Part shown: piece by piece, positions 10,742 through 20,619 of the stretch
Layout of the letters: each line of letters starts with the position of its first letter
How positions within the stretch are numbered: position 1 is the first letter of the stretch
Origin: Sphaerosporella brunnea
Taxonomy: Eukaryota; Ascomycota; Pezizomycetes; Pezizales; Pyronemataceae
DNA: 64,000 nucleotides
Direction of reading: 5' to 3'
NCBI GenBank assembly: GCA_008704415.1
Contig: VXIS01000057.1
Span: forward strand, 124,001-188,000
Made by a program: the position numbers and the translations under genes
The notes under the pieces: model-generated
The model's input: only the letters and a program-made list of their open reading frames with translations
Database searches by the model: none
Told to the model about the DNA's origin: nothing

Positions 10742-11763
10742 CCCTTTGTGGACGACGGTTCAGCGACGCAATCATCTTCATTACTATTTACCGGCTTACC
10801 CTCAGTAGACCTACTATACGCTATACTTTGTGGCCCGCGCGCATCATGTTTTGGAGTTTTGGTTTCGGATCCGAATAGGTCGGTGCGGTTGTGGCGTACT
10901 TGTACTTATTGTGCTCTTGTTTCTTTCGTCGTATGAATACTAGCTATGCTTCTTAGTTTTACAGTGTGTTGTCTTCCTTACTTTATATCTCTTTTCGCAG
11001 TCGCAGTTAGTTACGAATGGTCCATCTTTTTTCTTTAGGTTGCGGTCATCTACATGTTATATACCATGGCGACCTGGCTATAGATGAAGCAGCTGGGAAT
11101 GGAGATACTATTCCCGTTGTCAGTATTGTGGCTTGTCTTACATTGTCACGGGAAATCCTTCCCGGCGACTATGTCTTGAGAATAAACCCGGGCGGATCTT
11201 CAACGTGGAATAACATAGCTCCAACATGTATAGACATACACATAGCGGGGCAATGAGGAAAAGAATGAAACTGCAGTACTCAAATGTGGATGATCAATCC
11301 GTCATTTGTCATTGTCAAGTCTTGGCTGTCATCTGACAAATGCTGTGCCACATCATTCCCCCATACAGCAGTACTCTCTGTGGCTGCTAGCGGCTGCCTC
11401 CACCTCCCTCTTTTATGGTAGAATCGTGACTGTCATAACTTATGCTTGACTGACACATCGATTGATTTGACGTGACATGACAAACTTGTCATACGCTACT
11501 CAGAGTAGGCCGGAATGCCTAGTGCAGTGCGCTCTAAAGGTAGACCTTCGCTTAACGGGCAATTTCACTGAATCTCACTCGCACATGCTGCCTCAGCCCC
11601 CTTAAGCGAAGGCCTGCACCACACACAATACTCAGTAGTTAGTGCTAGTCGGGTGATGTTCAATGAAGCGCGCATCTCCGATCACACCTCCAAACTCAAC
11701 ACGACCATCACGACCCAAAACCTTGAACACTTTGCCGGCCTCACACCTGCAGCCCAGTCCAGC
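10742..11763. other. Intergenic with TGTCA/TGACA cluster and inverted repeat
   Basis: About 1 kb between the transporter and TRS23. The first part is the transporter 3' UTR. At about 11300-11495 there are nine TGTCA/TGACA pentamers, far above chance. An inverted repeat, CCTTCGCTTAA at 11545 and TTAAGCGAAGG at 11602, could form a hairpin with a loop of about 40 nt, roughly 150 bp before the TRS23 start. No gene seen. Confidence 0.6.
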
Positions 11764-12246
11764 ATGGTGATCCTCTCGATCCTAATCCTCAACAAAGCTG
11801 GCGGCCTAATCTACCAACGCGACTTCAATGAAGGCCTCAACAAGCTCAGCAGCAACGACTACCTGGTGTTGGCTGGTACCTTCCACGGCGTGCACGCCAT
11901 CACCTCGCGAATATCTCCTGTGCCCGGCTCCGGCGGTCTCGAGGTCCTTGAAAGCGATCAGTTCCGCGTGCAGTGTTTCCAGACCCTCACTGGTGAGCAC
12001 ACGTTCGCCGCGAAATCCCCGATGTGTGCATATGAGAGCTAACCCGCGGCGCGTTTGTTGTTTTCAGGGACGAAGTTCCTGATCTTCGCCGAACCGCACC
12101 AACCAAATATCGATGTCATCTGTCGCAGGGTGTACGAACTATATGCAGACTACGTGATGAAGAATCCATTTTACCAGATTGAGATGCCGATACGGTGCGA
12201 GCAGTTTGATAGGCAACTTGTTGCGTACATTAAACCGAAGCAGTGA
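11764..12246 (+). CDS. TRS23: TRAPP complex subunit Trs23 (TRAPPC4, sybindin-like)
   Basis: Core subunit of the TRAPP guanine-nucleotide exchange complex for Ypt1/Rab1, working in ER-to-Golgi and endosomal traffic. Two exons, 11764-11992 and 12068-12246, about 135 aa, close to the family's usual size. The ATG at 11764 is chosen because it starts the longin-like fold directly (MVILSILILNKAGGLIYQRD), as in Trs23 orthologues; an earlier in-frame ATG at 11656 would add 36 unconserved residues. The second exon carries GTKFLIFAEP, the ELYADYVMKNPFYQIEMPIR block and CEQFDRQL, all typical of sybindin. It is convergent with RPN10, with 267 bp between stop codons. A second TRAPP core subunit, Trs20, is 39 kb away. 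Confidence 0.93.
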
Positions 12247-12513
12247 GAGGGAAAGGACATAATTAGAGGGGCTGGGTCGATTCACCTGGTCGGGTGTACA
12301 TACATTTTTGCTTAACTTCTGGAGTTAAGGCGTTGGGGTTCATCCACGCGGGTCATTTTGATGCTCTGGAAAATACACATATTATTGCCATGGAAAGACC
12401 ATCTATTGTGCACATGTCCACTATTGAAATTGATGGTAGTTTACATTCAATCCCTCATTGTAGACCAACAGACGCCACGATTCGACAGCATAGCACCGGC
12501 CACAGGGTTGCGA

Positions 12514-13568
12514 TTACGCGATATCCATCTTGTCATCGTCGCCCTTCTTGTCTTTCTGGTCATCCTTTAATAAGGGAGTGTTCTCATCCTCTTCCTTGAC
12601 GCTCTCCAAATTGCTGGACCCTTCACCCGCCGCCTCCCTCTCTTTCTTTTCCTTCTCTTCCCTCTCCTTCTCGGCCTTTGCAACTCGCGCCTTTTCATCC
12701 TCCATCGACATCCTCAGGGCCATCGCAAGCTCGGGATCTAGGTTGGGGTCGAATCCGAACTCGAAGCCGCTGGAGCCGTCAGTGGCCTCACCACCTCCCA
12801 AACCGCCCTCGGAAGCGCCGGTCTCGCCCATGATAGGGGTAGCAATCAGACGGTCGGACAAGAGGTGGTTGCCGGGGGGGATGGTAACAAGATGTGAGTT
12901 GTCGGAGGAGTTGATGGCATCAATGAACGCCTGGAGCTTTGCAGTGTTGTCGGACTCGACTTCTCCGAAGTCGACAAAGTCGACAGCCACGTTGTTCTTC
13001 TTCATCTTCTTTGCGAGCTTGACCAGTGTCTTCTCGTCTTCAGCGATGGGTGAACCAACAAAAACGACGATCCGCTGTCTCTGGCTCTTGTTTTGACGGT
13101 GCTTCAACGCGAGCTAGATGTTATGGTAAGCATCCAAGTTCCCTACGTATGAGGGGTAGCCGCTTACCCAGGCAACTTGGATTCCAGTCGCAAGATGGGC
13201 CTCTCCCTTGATCTTGGTCTCGTGCAATCCGGTCAAGATTTTACCGTAGTCAGTCGTCAAAGTAACCAGCACTTCCGGTCCCTTCCCGCCCATAGTCATG
13301 AGTCCGACAGAGGATTCCGGATTAGCTTGAGTCTTCGCCGAGTAGAGGAGTGAAACAGCATCGGCCTGAGCTTCGAAACGAGTTGGTCTTGAAGATTTGC
13401 GTTAGAAGTGCTTTCGAGAATAGCTCTACGGAGTGAACATACGTGTAATCGCCGTTTCGACTGCTCTCGCTATTGTCGACACTACAGTTACGTTAGCTTT
13501 TACAATGCGCAACACGCGCAGGTGACAAATGTGGCGACGAACACGATCATGGTAGCTTCCAACACCAT
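12514..13568 (-). CDS. RPN10: 26S proteasome regulatory subunit Rpn10 (S5a)
   Basis: Polyubiquitin receptor of the 19S regulatory particle. Four exons: 13568-13543, 13481-13443, 13387-13168 and 13113-12514, about 294 aa. The product begins MVLEATMIVVDNSESSRNGD, the standard start of the Rpn10 vWA domain, which requires the two tiny first exons (26 and 39 nt). The vWA domain spans about 1-190 (GLMTMGGKG, HRQNKSQRQRIVVFVGSP). One ubiquitin-interacting motif is visible, DPELAMALRMSMEDE at about 221-236. The tail is Lys/Glu-rich and highly charged. One UIM, as in yeast Rpn10, rather than the two or more in animals. The second intron ends in AAG rather than CAG/TAG, required by frame. An antisense frame over exon 4 is a shadow. 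Confidence 0.94.
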
Positions 13569-14089
13569 CCTGAACGATGTAGTTATGGAAGGTGATAGGT
13601 AGGGTTATGGGGGAGGATGTCCGGAGCGGTTGATGCGGTGGTCTGGTATTTCCGGAGGCGTCAAAGAAGATGATGGAAGGGATGGGTGGTGGTGGTGGTT
13701 TCGAGCTATGGTTGGGGACGCCCAGTCGCTGTGGGGCACGACATTTGGTCTGAGTGACTAAGCAACTGAGTCATGTGCTGGGTACGAGGTGCAGGAAGCG
13801 ACGTCGCGACCGCTTTAATCCACAACTTGGACCCCAATTGAGCAGTAAGTATTTTTTCTCAGGGACTGTGAAAGGTGCTAAGTCAACCCGATGTTCCAGC
13901 TCGAGCTCCCTAAACCCCCCGTCGTCGCGTCGCCGTCGCCGAGCCTTCTGGGGTCACTGTTGCACGACACCACAAAGATGCAATCCCAATTCTAAAATCA
14001 AAATCTGTCCTGTACATATAATATTAATCCCAAGCGCTCGAAAAAGATATACTACGCAGTCCGCGAAAAAAAATGTCCGTTCAAGGTCA
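13569..14089. other. Intergenic between RPN10 start and Mg transporter stop
   Basis: About 520 bp holding the RPN10 promoter and the 3' UTR of the transporter. I looked for the yeast proteasome control element (GGTGGCAAA) on either strand and did not find it. A GGT-rich stretch occurs near 13685-13700. Confidence 0.5.
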
Positions 14090-16615
14090 TCACATAATCT
14101 TGTACACTCGCTTCGCAACGTAGTAGCACAAAACCCCAAACAACATGAGACCAGCCGTGATACACCAGAACCTGATTCAAATATTAGCAAGTGCGGAGGG
14201 TGGTGATGTGTTGAATACTTACCAATCAAGGTTCTCGATCTCTTGTCCAGGAACCATCACATTCATTCCCCACAGACCGGTGATAATGTTCATTGGCAAA
14301 ACAATCGTACCCAAAACAGTCAGCCGGCCCAAAACATCTGCGGTTTGCTCCTGACGTTCGTTCATTTTAATGTTGATTTGGGCCAGGTAGTTGGAATGGC
14401 TTCGCGAGAGGATTTTCTCCATGTGGTTCAAGTTCGAGACCATTGTGATGATATGATCTATCATTGTGTATAAGCAGGCGGTCAAGGCGTGGGGACACGA
14501 AATGTTTTCTCACCCTGGATATCGCCCAGATACAATCCGATTTCGCTTCTTGGTGCGACTTGCCATTGCTCGTTACAACGTTTCGCAAATCCCTTGATGA
14601 CATCCGCCTTGTTTCCCATCAGGCGGTACAAGCTCATAACATTCCGTCTCGAGTCACCGACTCGTTTCAACATGTCTCCGTCGGCCCTCCCCTCTCCTGA
14701 CCCGGTACCCGGACCCAATGTTTCCGGTGGCTCGAGATGCATTCTTAAAACAGCATCATCAATGTCGTCAACTTCTTTCTCAAGTGATTGTATGAGAGGT
14801 TGGAAAGCATCGGTGATATCGTCGATCAAAGCATAAGAAATCCAGTCAGCGGAAACATTGATGTAGTCCTTCAATTGCCGAATGCGACGGCGGACGTTGG
14901 CAGGATGGGGAGTCATAGAAAAATGAAACTGCAAAAATTGTCAGTGCAATGCCACCAAGTCAGCGCGGTGTTCACTTTACAGTAAGAAGTCCGTCCCGAA
15001 ACACAACGATGTAAATGTTTACAGGCTCCATGAAATTTTCGCTGTTGCTGTCTTGCTCAAAAGTACGATAGGAGACTAGGTAGTAGCTGCGGAATAGCTC
15101 CACTTTTTCGCGAGTTTCCTGCATCATTATATCCTCCGTTGTCAAAGGATGGATGCCGAACGCTTTGCTGAGGACTCTCATCTCTGCTTCTGTCGGCTGC
15201 AAGACATCAAGCCAGAATGTAGGCCTCGGTCCTAACTTTGGAAGGGCCTTGCTTGGCTCTGGTGGTGAGATGTGTATTCTAGAGTCCATCCCATTGCTTG
15301 TCTTACTATCCATCCGTGACTTCCTTCTCAGCAAATCAGGTTCTTCTTCTGAGGAAGATTCGTCCAGCACCCGCGGCTCTGGTCGAAAAAGGTCGGCAAA
15401 TGATAGCCCAGGTAATAATAGCTCAGATATTGTGTGCGCATGGATTGTGGCGGACAATTCATCATTGAAGTATGTGAATCTGTACGGCATTTCATCTTCA
15501 TCCCGGTGCCACGGTCTGCCATGCGGCCTCAAACGCCCGCCAACATAAACTGGTTCTGGCAGCTTCTTTGATCGGATACCCTCACTCCTTTCCTCCTTCT
15601 CCTCGCGGCTCCATTCCTCCAACACGCTTAGATCGGGCCACTCCCGCCGGCGTGAACGACCGTTGCGATACTCGTCGCCTTGAATACCGACAGTCTCCTC
15701 CTCGTCGAGGATCAACCCGTCGTCAACCGGAAAGCATACATCTTCCTCAGCTCGGTGTGTAGAAGATCTCATCACATGGCCAGTGTCACTGGGTGTTTTC
15801 GGCGGGGAGGAGTAAGCATCTTCCGTGGCGTCTTCCCCTATATGAATGATAGTGTCGGTATCACCCGCACTGAGGTCATGCCCATGTAGGCTGCCTTGCA
15901 TTCGAGTGGGTTCCAAAGCAGGGCTTGTAGGAACTGACGGCGGAAAATTCACGCTCCCATAGTCCCGCATGTTTGGTGTAGGCAGCTGCAATCTGGGTCC
16001 TTCTATTCGTCGAGAACTTCGCCCGCCGGAGCCTGATGTGGATGGACGCGATCTCCTGTCGCGTGAACTGACATATGGCCTTTCGCTTGGCCTCTCAGTT
16101 CGTATCAGCGGCGCATTCTCGCCGTCCTCACTCTGAGAGCTGTCATCTTCTGAACTGGCTTCGGGTGCTGCCGACCTCCCGTCACCATGGTGATTGTGCC
16201 TCCCAGGCGTCCGCGCAGGTGCCCGTACCTGATCGAACAGCCCTATGGCAGCTGTGCTTGAACGTCGGGGCCGCATTGAGACTTGCTCTCTGTGGTCGAG
16301 TAAAGCGGTACTGTCCATGGAGACGCCACTTAGGTTCGGTTGCAGATAAAAGCCGACTCCCGTTCGCGGGCCCATCGATGGATTGGGGCTGCCATTATCT
16401 GCGCTTCCAGTCTCAAAATTGGACATGGAAGTCGTCTGGCCGAGGCGATTATCGCGCCGTGGTCTGTGACGAGGAATCGGTGCCGACTGCACTCGCTGGT
16501 TCGGTGACTGGCGCTGTTGGGGTGGAGAATACACAGTCTCAACATTCGAAGGCGAGATGGAAGCTGAAGAATGGCTCGAGCCAGAGCGCACAGCGGGAGA
16601 ACGCCGCGCCGACAT
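14090..16615 (-). CDS. CorA-superfamily Mg2+ transporter, ALR/MNR2 type
   Basis: Predicted magnesium channel of plasma or vacuolar membrane. Four exons: 16615-14981, 14928-14514, 14457-14223 and 14171-14090, about 788 aa. The first about 350 residues are Ser/Arg/Pro-rich and disordered. The conserved cytosolic funnel starts near PYRFTYFNDELSATIHAHTI, with PTFWLDVLQPTEAEM, and continues with HPANVRRRIRQLKDYINVSA. Two C-terminal membrane helices follow: the first ends with the signature GMN (about 747-749, in GLWGMNVMVPGQE) and the second is WCITAGLMLFGVLCYYVA. The long N-terminus and MVPGQE after GMN fit yeast Alr1/Alr2 and Mnr2 rather than mitochondrial Mrs2. Alr (plasma membrane) and Mnr2 (vacuole) cannot be separated here. 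The first intron donor is GTAAAG; frame and LLTFHFS across the junction support it. Confidence 0.92.
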
Positions 16616-17246
16616 TTATGGTGGGTCGATTTCACAGAATTCAGACGGCAGGAAAAAATTGAAACGTGGGAATCACAGGCGGAAAAAGCTGCAGAGGAAT
16701 GAATGTAAATCCAAATTTGCGACGAAGACCCGAGAGAGGGTGTAAGGAGAAGAATATATGGCAAGACTTACAATGCGTGCTTGTAATTGATATGATATGG
16801 TCGCTGGAGCCTTGGAATAATGGGTTGGGTTTTGCGTTTAGCTTTCTGTTGACGAAGCTTTCAGGAGAGCTTTATCTTTTCGCTTGGCGGGAGAGTCACC
16901 GAGAATGAGATCATTGTGTGGTCGATTCACCAGACTCTACTTGGGAACGTGGACGTTAGATAAGAATCCGGAGTCAACTTGTCGAACAATTTTTTCCGCT
17001 TTCCGAGGAGCTTGGGCCGTCTGTAATGAAGAGAAAGAAAGCAAGTGCAAAAGAACCAAGCAACTCTTTTTGGCACGGGGCGCTCTTCTCGCTGGAGGAA
17101 CGTACTTAATTAAGTCTTAATGTATGGTTAGTCGCTTTGTGACATTCATTCTGGTTACTGAGCGCATTGACACGTGACAAAGACTACCCCTGGTGACGCT
17201 CCTGAGCGACTGGAAGCTCGAAAACACGCGTTTCTGGCATACACAT
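16616..17246. other. Intergenic, upstream of Mg transporter
   Basis: About 630 bp with the presumed 5' leader and promoter of the Mg transporter. I see no gene. The right end grades into the transposase remnant. Confidence 0.5.
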
Positions 17247-17876
17247 CGCCATACCTATCTTTCGCTACGCCTTCCCCAACTGCCAAGCACTCTTTGCCTT
17301 TGACAACGCCTCCAACCACAAAGTTTTCTCCGGCACTGCTCTTGTGGCTGCCACAACCGTGGTTTTCCCTAACATCTACCACAAGCGGGAACTGCGTGGT
17401 AAAGCCAAAGGACTCGAAGTCGTTTTACGAGAACGAAAGCTATGGCCAGAAAGCGGCCGGTGTACCGACGGACGAAAAATGATCAAACTATGCCCAACGC
17501 ATGGGCGGCCCGGCTGCGATCCATCTGTGGGAGGTGGCTGTTGTGCACGAGCTGTCATGGCTCTGCCCAACGGGATTCCCAGGCGCGTAATCATCAAGCG
17601 ATCTTCTATCCAAAGTTCCACTGTGAGCTTAACTTTATTGAGCGGTACTGGTGTGCAGCTAAGTACTACGCACGAGAACACTGTGAGTATTCATTGGATG
17701 GATTAAGAACTATTCTTCCCGCGGCATTCAGATCCACAGCCTCCATCAACCGCGACTATAATCACTGTGCACGGGTAATAGAGGCATATAGTGAGGGTCT
17801 GGATTATGGTGTAAAGGAGCCCACAGAGCGTGTATATAAAGGACATCGTCAGGTTATAGATAAGTCAAAATGGTAG
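17247..17876 (+). pseudogene. DDE transposase remnant (Tc1/mariner-related)
   Basis: The C-terminal half of a DDE transposase. In one frame from about 17247: FPNCQALFAFDNASNHKVFS, with a catalytic-type Asp at FDN (17302), then RELRGKAKGLEVVLRERKLW. After a frameshift between about 17560 and 17600, the next frame reads FYPKFHCELNFIERYWCAAK, with the catalytic-type Glu in NFIE (17640), then YYAREHCEYSLDGLRTILPA, and stops at 17876. These blocks are characteristic of a fungal transposase family with HCELNFIE before the third catalytic residue. The N-terminal half, including DNA-binding region and first Asp, is missing. One or more frameshifts make it non-functional. I see no terminal repeats that clearly belong to it. 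Confidence 0.8.
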
Positions 17877-18127
17877 ATAGGCGGCGGATTTGAATCAGGG
17901 ACAATCACTCGAATTTCCCGATCGGGTAAAATTGTACCCAAACAGGTATGGTAATACTACCGGTCTCGCTGTCAGGGGCGCCCCATACTAAATGCTATGT
18001 GTTGTGATTTAATATATTCGCGTGCTAAAGGTGTCCGTTTTAAGGCGTCCCCAACCATACTCGGGTATGGAAGTTCCAAAATAAGCGCGCTATCGGCATA
18101 GGGTCAAAAAAAAGAGAATAAGCTAGA
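17877..18127. other. Non-coding, downstream flank of transposase remnant
   Basis: About 250 bp between the transposase remnant and element copy B. It may be the 3' part of the original transposon. It contains CCAACCATACTCGGGTATGG, a short palindrome near 18051-18070. Confidence 0.4.
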
Positions 18128-18319
18128 GAATCGGTAATAAGAGATCCCTCCAGATCTGGTTAGCGGCAAATAATTGCCTTATAGGGAAACTTTTAAGCTT
18201 ACCAAGGAGGGTTTTTGTTTTTACTGACTTCCTTTTGGGGACATTAAATTCCCTATAAGGCAATTCTTTGCCACTAACCAAATCTGGAGGGGTCGCTTAT
18301 TCCCGAGTTTTTTACGGTA
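18128..18319. mobile_element. MITE-like inverted-repeat element, copy B (TACCGTA family)
   Basis: Second copy of the element at 2804-2990. The arms are CCCTCCAGATCTGGTTAGCG (left) and CTAACCAAATCTGGAGGGGT (right), and the centre repeats AAGCTTACCAAGGAGGG with few differences from copy A. The right end extends through TTATTCCCGAG to TACGGTA at 18313-18319, matching the TACCGTA start of copy A. The left outer end has degenerated. It lies about 250 bp downstream of the transposase remnant. Confidence 0.8.
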
Positions 18320-18778
18320 GTACGAAATGAAAAGAACCCCACCCATGAAAATTATTACCTCTCTGAACGGCAATGCAGCGCTGCCTTACGAGGGTGATGC
18401 TTGCAAGTGTCGCACCCGCAAATTTTGGGGTGGTGCCAGCCACAGCCGGGTAACCAAGTGTCCGGATCATTGTTTTTTCATCGAGTAGTCAGTTACTTGA
18501 GTCGACACATTATCAAGAGTAGGTACTTAGGTGGTGGCGAATGCAAATTTGTTCTTCTCGTAGATCATAAAACTGTTCGGTGCTCTAATTAGTCGCTTCC
18601 TACCGACACCTCAGCACACCCCAATCTGCTCTATCTCTCCTATCCGCTGCAAAACGATCGTCTTCCACGAACTTGAACGCAGCCGTTTTATAATACTTCC
18701 CTATTTCCCAAATGCCGTTGACCGGCTGATACAAACCTTAGAATCAACAACGCACCCCAATAATACGCGCCTTCCAAA
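18320..18778. other. Intergenic, upstream of the putative glycosyltransferase
   Basis: About 460 bp with the presumed promoter and leader of the following gene. No other feature recognised. Confidence 0.4.
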
Positions 18779-20173
18779 ATGTTCCAACGGCGAATCATTA
18801 TCCTCCTGGTCTTGGCCACTGCCTTCGTTTTCATGGCCGGGTCTCTCCTTTTCGGTGGTGTTCCCCAATACAGCCCACCAAAAATCTTCAAGACACCTTT
18901 AACGCACGAAGCGCACGAAGCCCCCCCCACCGGTAGCATTCCCGTCGAGGAACCTGTTTTTGCCCCACCCCAGACGCAAAATAATGGCGTCGGCAATGCG
19001 CCAGCAGCAAAAGACGGTGGTCCGCTGTACATTACCATCACGGAAACGGGAGGCTCTCACGATGAAGTCGTTGCCGCACTCGTTCACTCATTCGGCTCGC
19101 AGAGGAACGCGGTAATAGATCTCTATCAGCTTCTTCCGCGGTACCGCATCGTCGACATCATGCAGAGCTTTACACTAAGTAATCCACTACCGAAGCCTAA
19201 GGGGCCGTCAGAATTCATAAATCACGGCGTCAAAGAGCGAAGACCGGATATCTTCGTGGCTGGAACATGCGAGCTAGACCTGAAAACATTCAGCGCTCAG
19301 CTTACCACCCTTCTCGCGGACCGCAAAACGTTCATGTTTTGCATTATCCACCACTCAGACCGATGGGCTGATGAAAAACTGGGCCTTGAAGAGGCGGTCA
19401 GACCGTGGGTGGAGGCTGGTATGGTGGAATTCCTGACTCTCAGTCCTCATACCGCCAACTTCCTGAAGGAGTACAGCATCAAAAAGTGGAAGACAACCAC
19501 GAAACCTGTAGTTCGAAGCCTTGTCCCTGTATTCCCCGTCCCGTTGCCAGCAGTGCCCGCGGGCAACGGTATCGACAAAGAAGAGCTTTCTTTCGGCCTG
19601 CAGGGTGATTATGACCCTTCCCGACGAGACTACAACAACATTTTTATTCGGCTGAAGGATTTTCTCAAGAATGGAGGGTCATCTGCAAATTCCGCAGGCT
19701 CCCTCGATGAGAGTAACGATCGCAACGTCACAATGCACCTTCTCGGTCACGGAAAGCATCCGGACGTCCCGGCCGAGGTACAGGCGCACGTCAAGTTCGA
19801 CGAACAGCTTGATTATCAAACCTATTACTCAATCATTTCCCGTACTTTTGCTCTGTTACCGGCGTTCGCATCGAAGGAGTATCTTGATCGGAAGGCGTCG
19901 TCATCCGTGCCGGCGTCGCTCATTGGTGGTGTCCCTTTAGTTGCGACGCAGTCTATTGTGGACGCATATTCATACCTCGATCGGGACGTAGTGTGGCTTC
20001 AGGGGGACAATGAAAAGGACTTGGACGTGGTTGGAAGGATTCTCGAAATGGGACCAAAGGAGAGGCGGAAGAAGAAGGAATTGGTACGAAGGAAGTGTGC
20101 AACCATCGTAGACTCGAATGTCAAGGAGGTGGAGGGATGGATTAGTGCTGTCTTGGAAAAGATGAAGAGATGA
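18779..20173 (+). CDS. Putative type II membrane glycosyltransferase
   Basis: A single exon of 464 aa. Residues about 5-27 (RRIIILLVLATAFVFMAGSL) form one signal-anchor helix after a short basic N-terminus, so the rest should face the Golgi or ER lumen. A Pro-rich stem follows to about 75. The C-terminal half has the flavour of a GT-B second domain: YYSIISRTFALLPAFASKEY, then SSSVPASLIGGVPLVAT, SYLDRDVVW and a long basic C-terminal helix. I do not recognise a specific family, and there is no clear DXD motif. ATG at 18779 follows closely on AAA and is the first in frame. A membrane-anchored enzyme is likely; the glycosyltransferase label is an inference. Confidence 0.65.
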   Translation: MFQRRIIILLVLATAFVFMAGSLLFGGVPQYSPPKIFKTPLTHEAHEAPPTGSIPVEEPVFAPPQTQNNGVGNAPAAKDGGPLYITITETGGSHDEVVAALVHSFGSQRNAVIDLYQLLPRYRIVDIMQSFTLSNPLPKPKGPSEFINHGVKERRPDIFVAGTCELDLKTFSAQLTTLLADRKTFMFCIIHHSDRWADEKLGLEEAVRPWVEAGMVEFLTLSPHTANFLKEYSIKKWKTTTKPVVRSLVPVFPVPLPAVPAGNGIDKEELSFGLQGDYDPSRRDYNNIFIRLKDFLKNGGSSANSAGSLDESNDRNVTMHLLGHGKHPDVPAEVQAHVKFDEQLDYQTYYSIISRTFALLPAFASKEYLDRKASSSVPASLIGGVPLVATQSIVDAYSYLDRDVVWLQGDNEKDLDVVGRILEMGPKERRKKKELVRRKCATIVDSNVKEVEGWISAVLEKMKR

Positions 20174-20619
20174 ATATGGGTTGTAGGGTATGATGGTTTG
20201 TACTTTTTATTTCTCGACCCCAATGTCTTTGTTCCTATATCTGTAAAGTTAGATATCCTCCTTGCTTTAGTTTCATTGGACCTTCGTTGATTTTGGGTGT
20301 TTCCTGTGTTTCAGCTGGCAACTTTGTGTAAAAACGTCATTTCGTGGGAATCATAATCAGGACTTCAGTCTTCAGATGTGGCGCCAGCTCAATGCATGAT
20401 GTGGATACAAGCTGTCATCTGCGGCGCTCAAGGCAGCAAAGAATACGCCGTGTCGCTCGGATGGCCGGTAAATTCAACTTGACGTATTACATCGCCCGCT
20501 TGCTCATCTCACTCGTATGAGCTTTCCAATCCATAAAGTACAATCAATCTACCGGTAATACCAAAAGCCTTCTCCTCGGAGCACGACAAAAGACAGGTTC
20601 CTTTCTTCTCCCTGGAAGG
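20174..20619. other. Intergenic between convergent genes
   Basis: About 450 bp shared by the 3' regions of two convergent genes. Nothing else recognised. Confidence 0.4.

Noticed and set aside
12530..13096. Long plus-strand frame opposite RPN10 exon 4
   Set aside because: It is the antisense shadow of a well-supported proteasome gene; Ser/Phe-rich composition arises from the Lys/Glu-rich coding strand.
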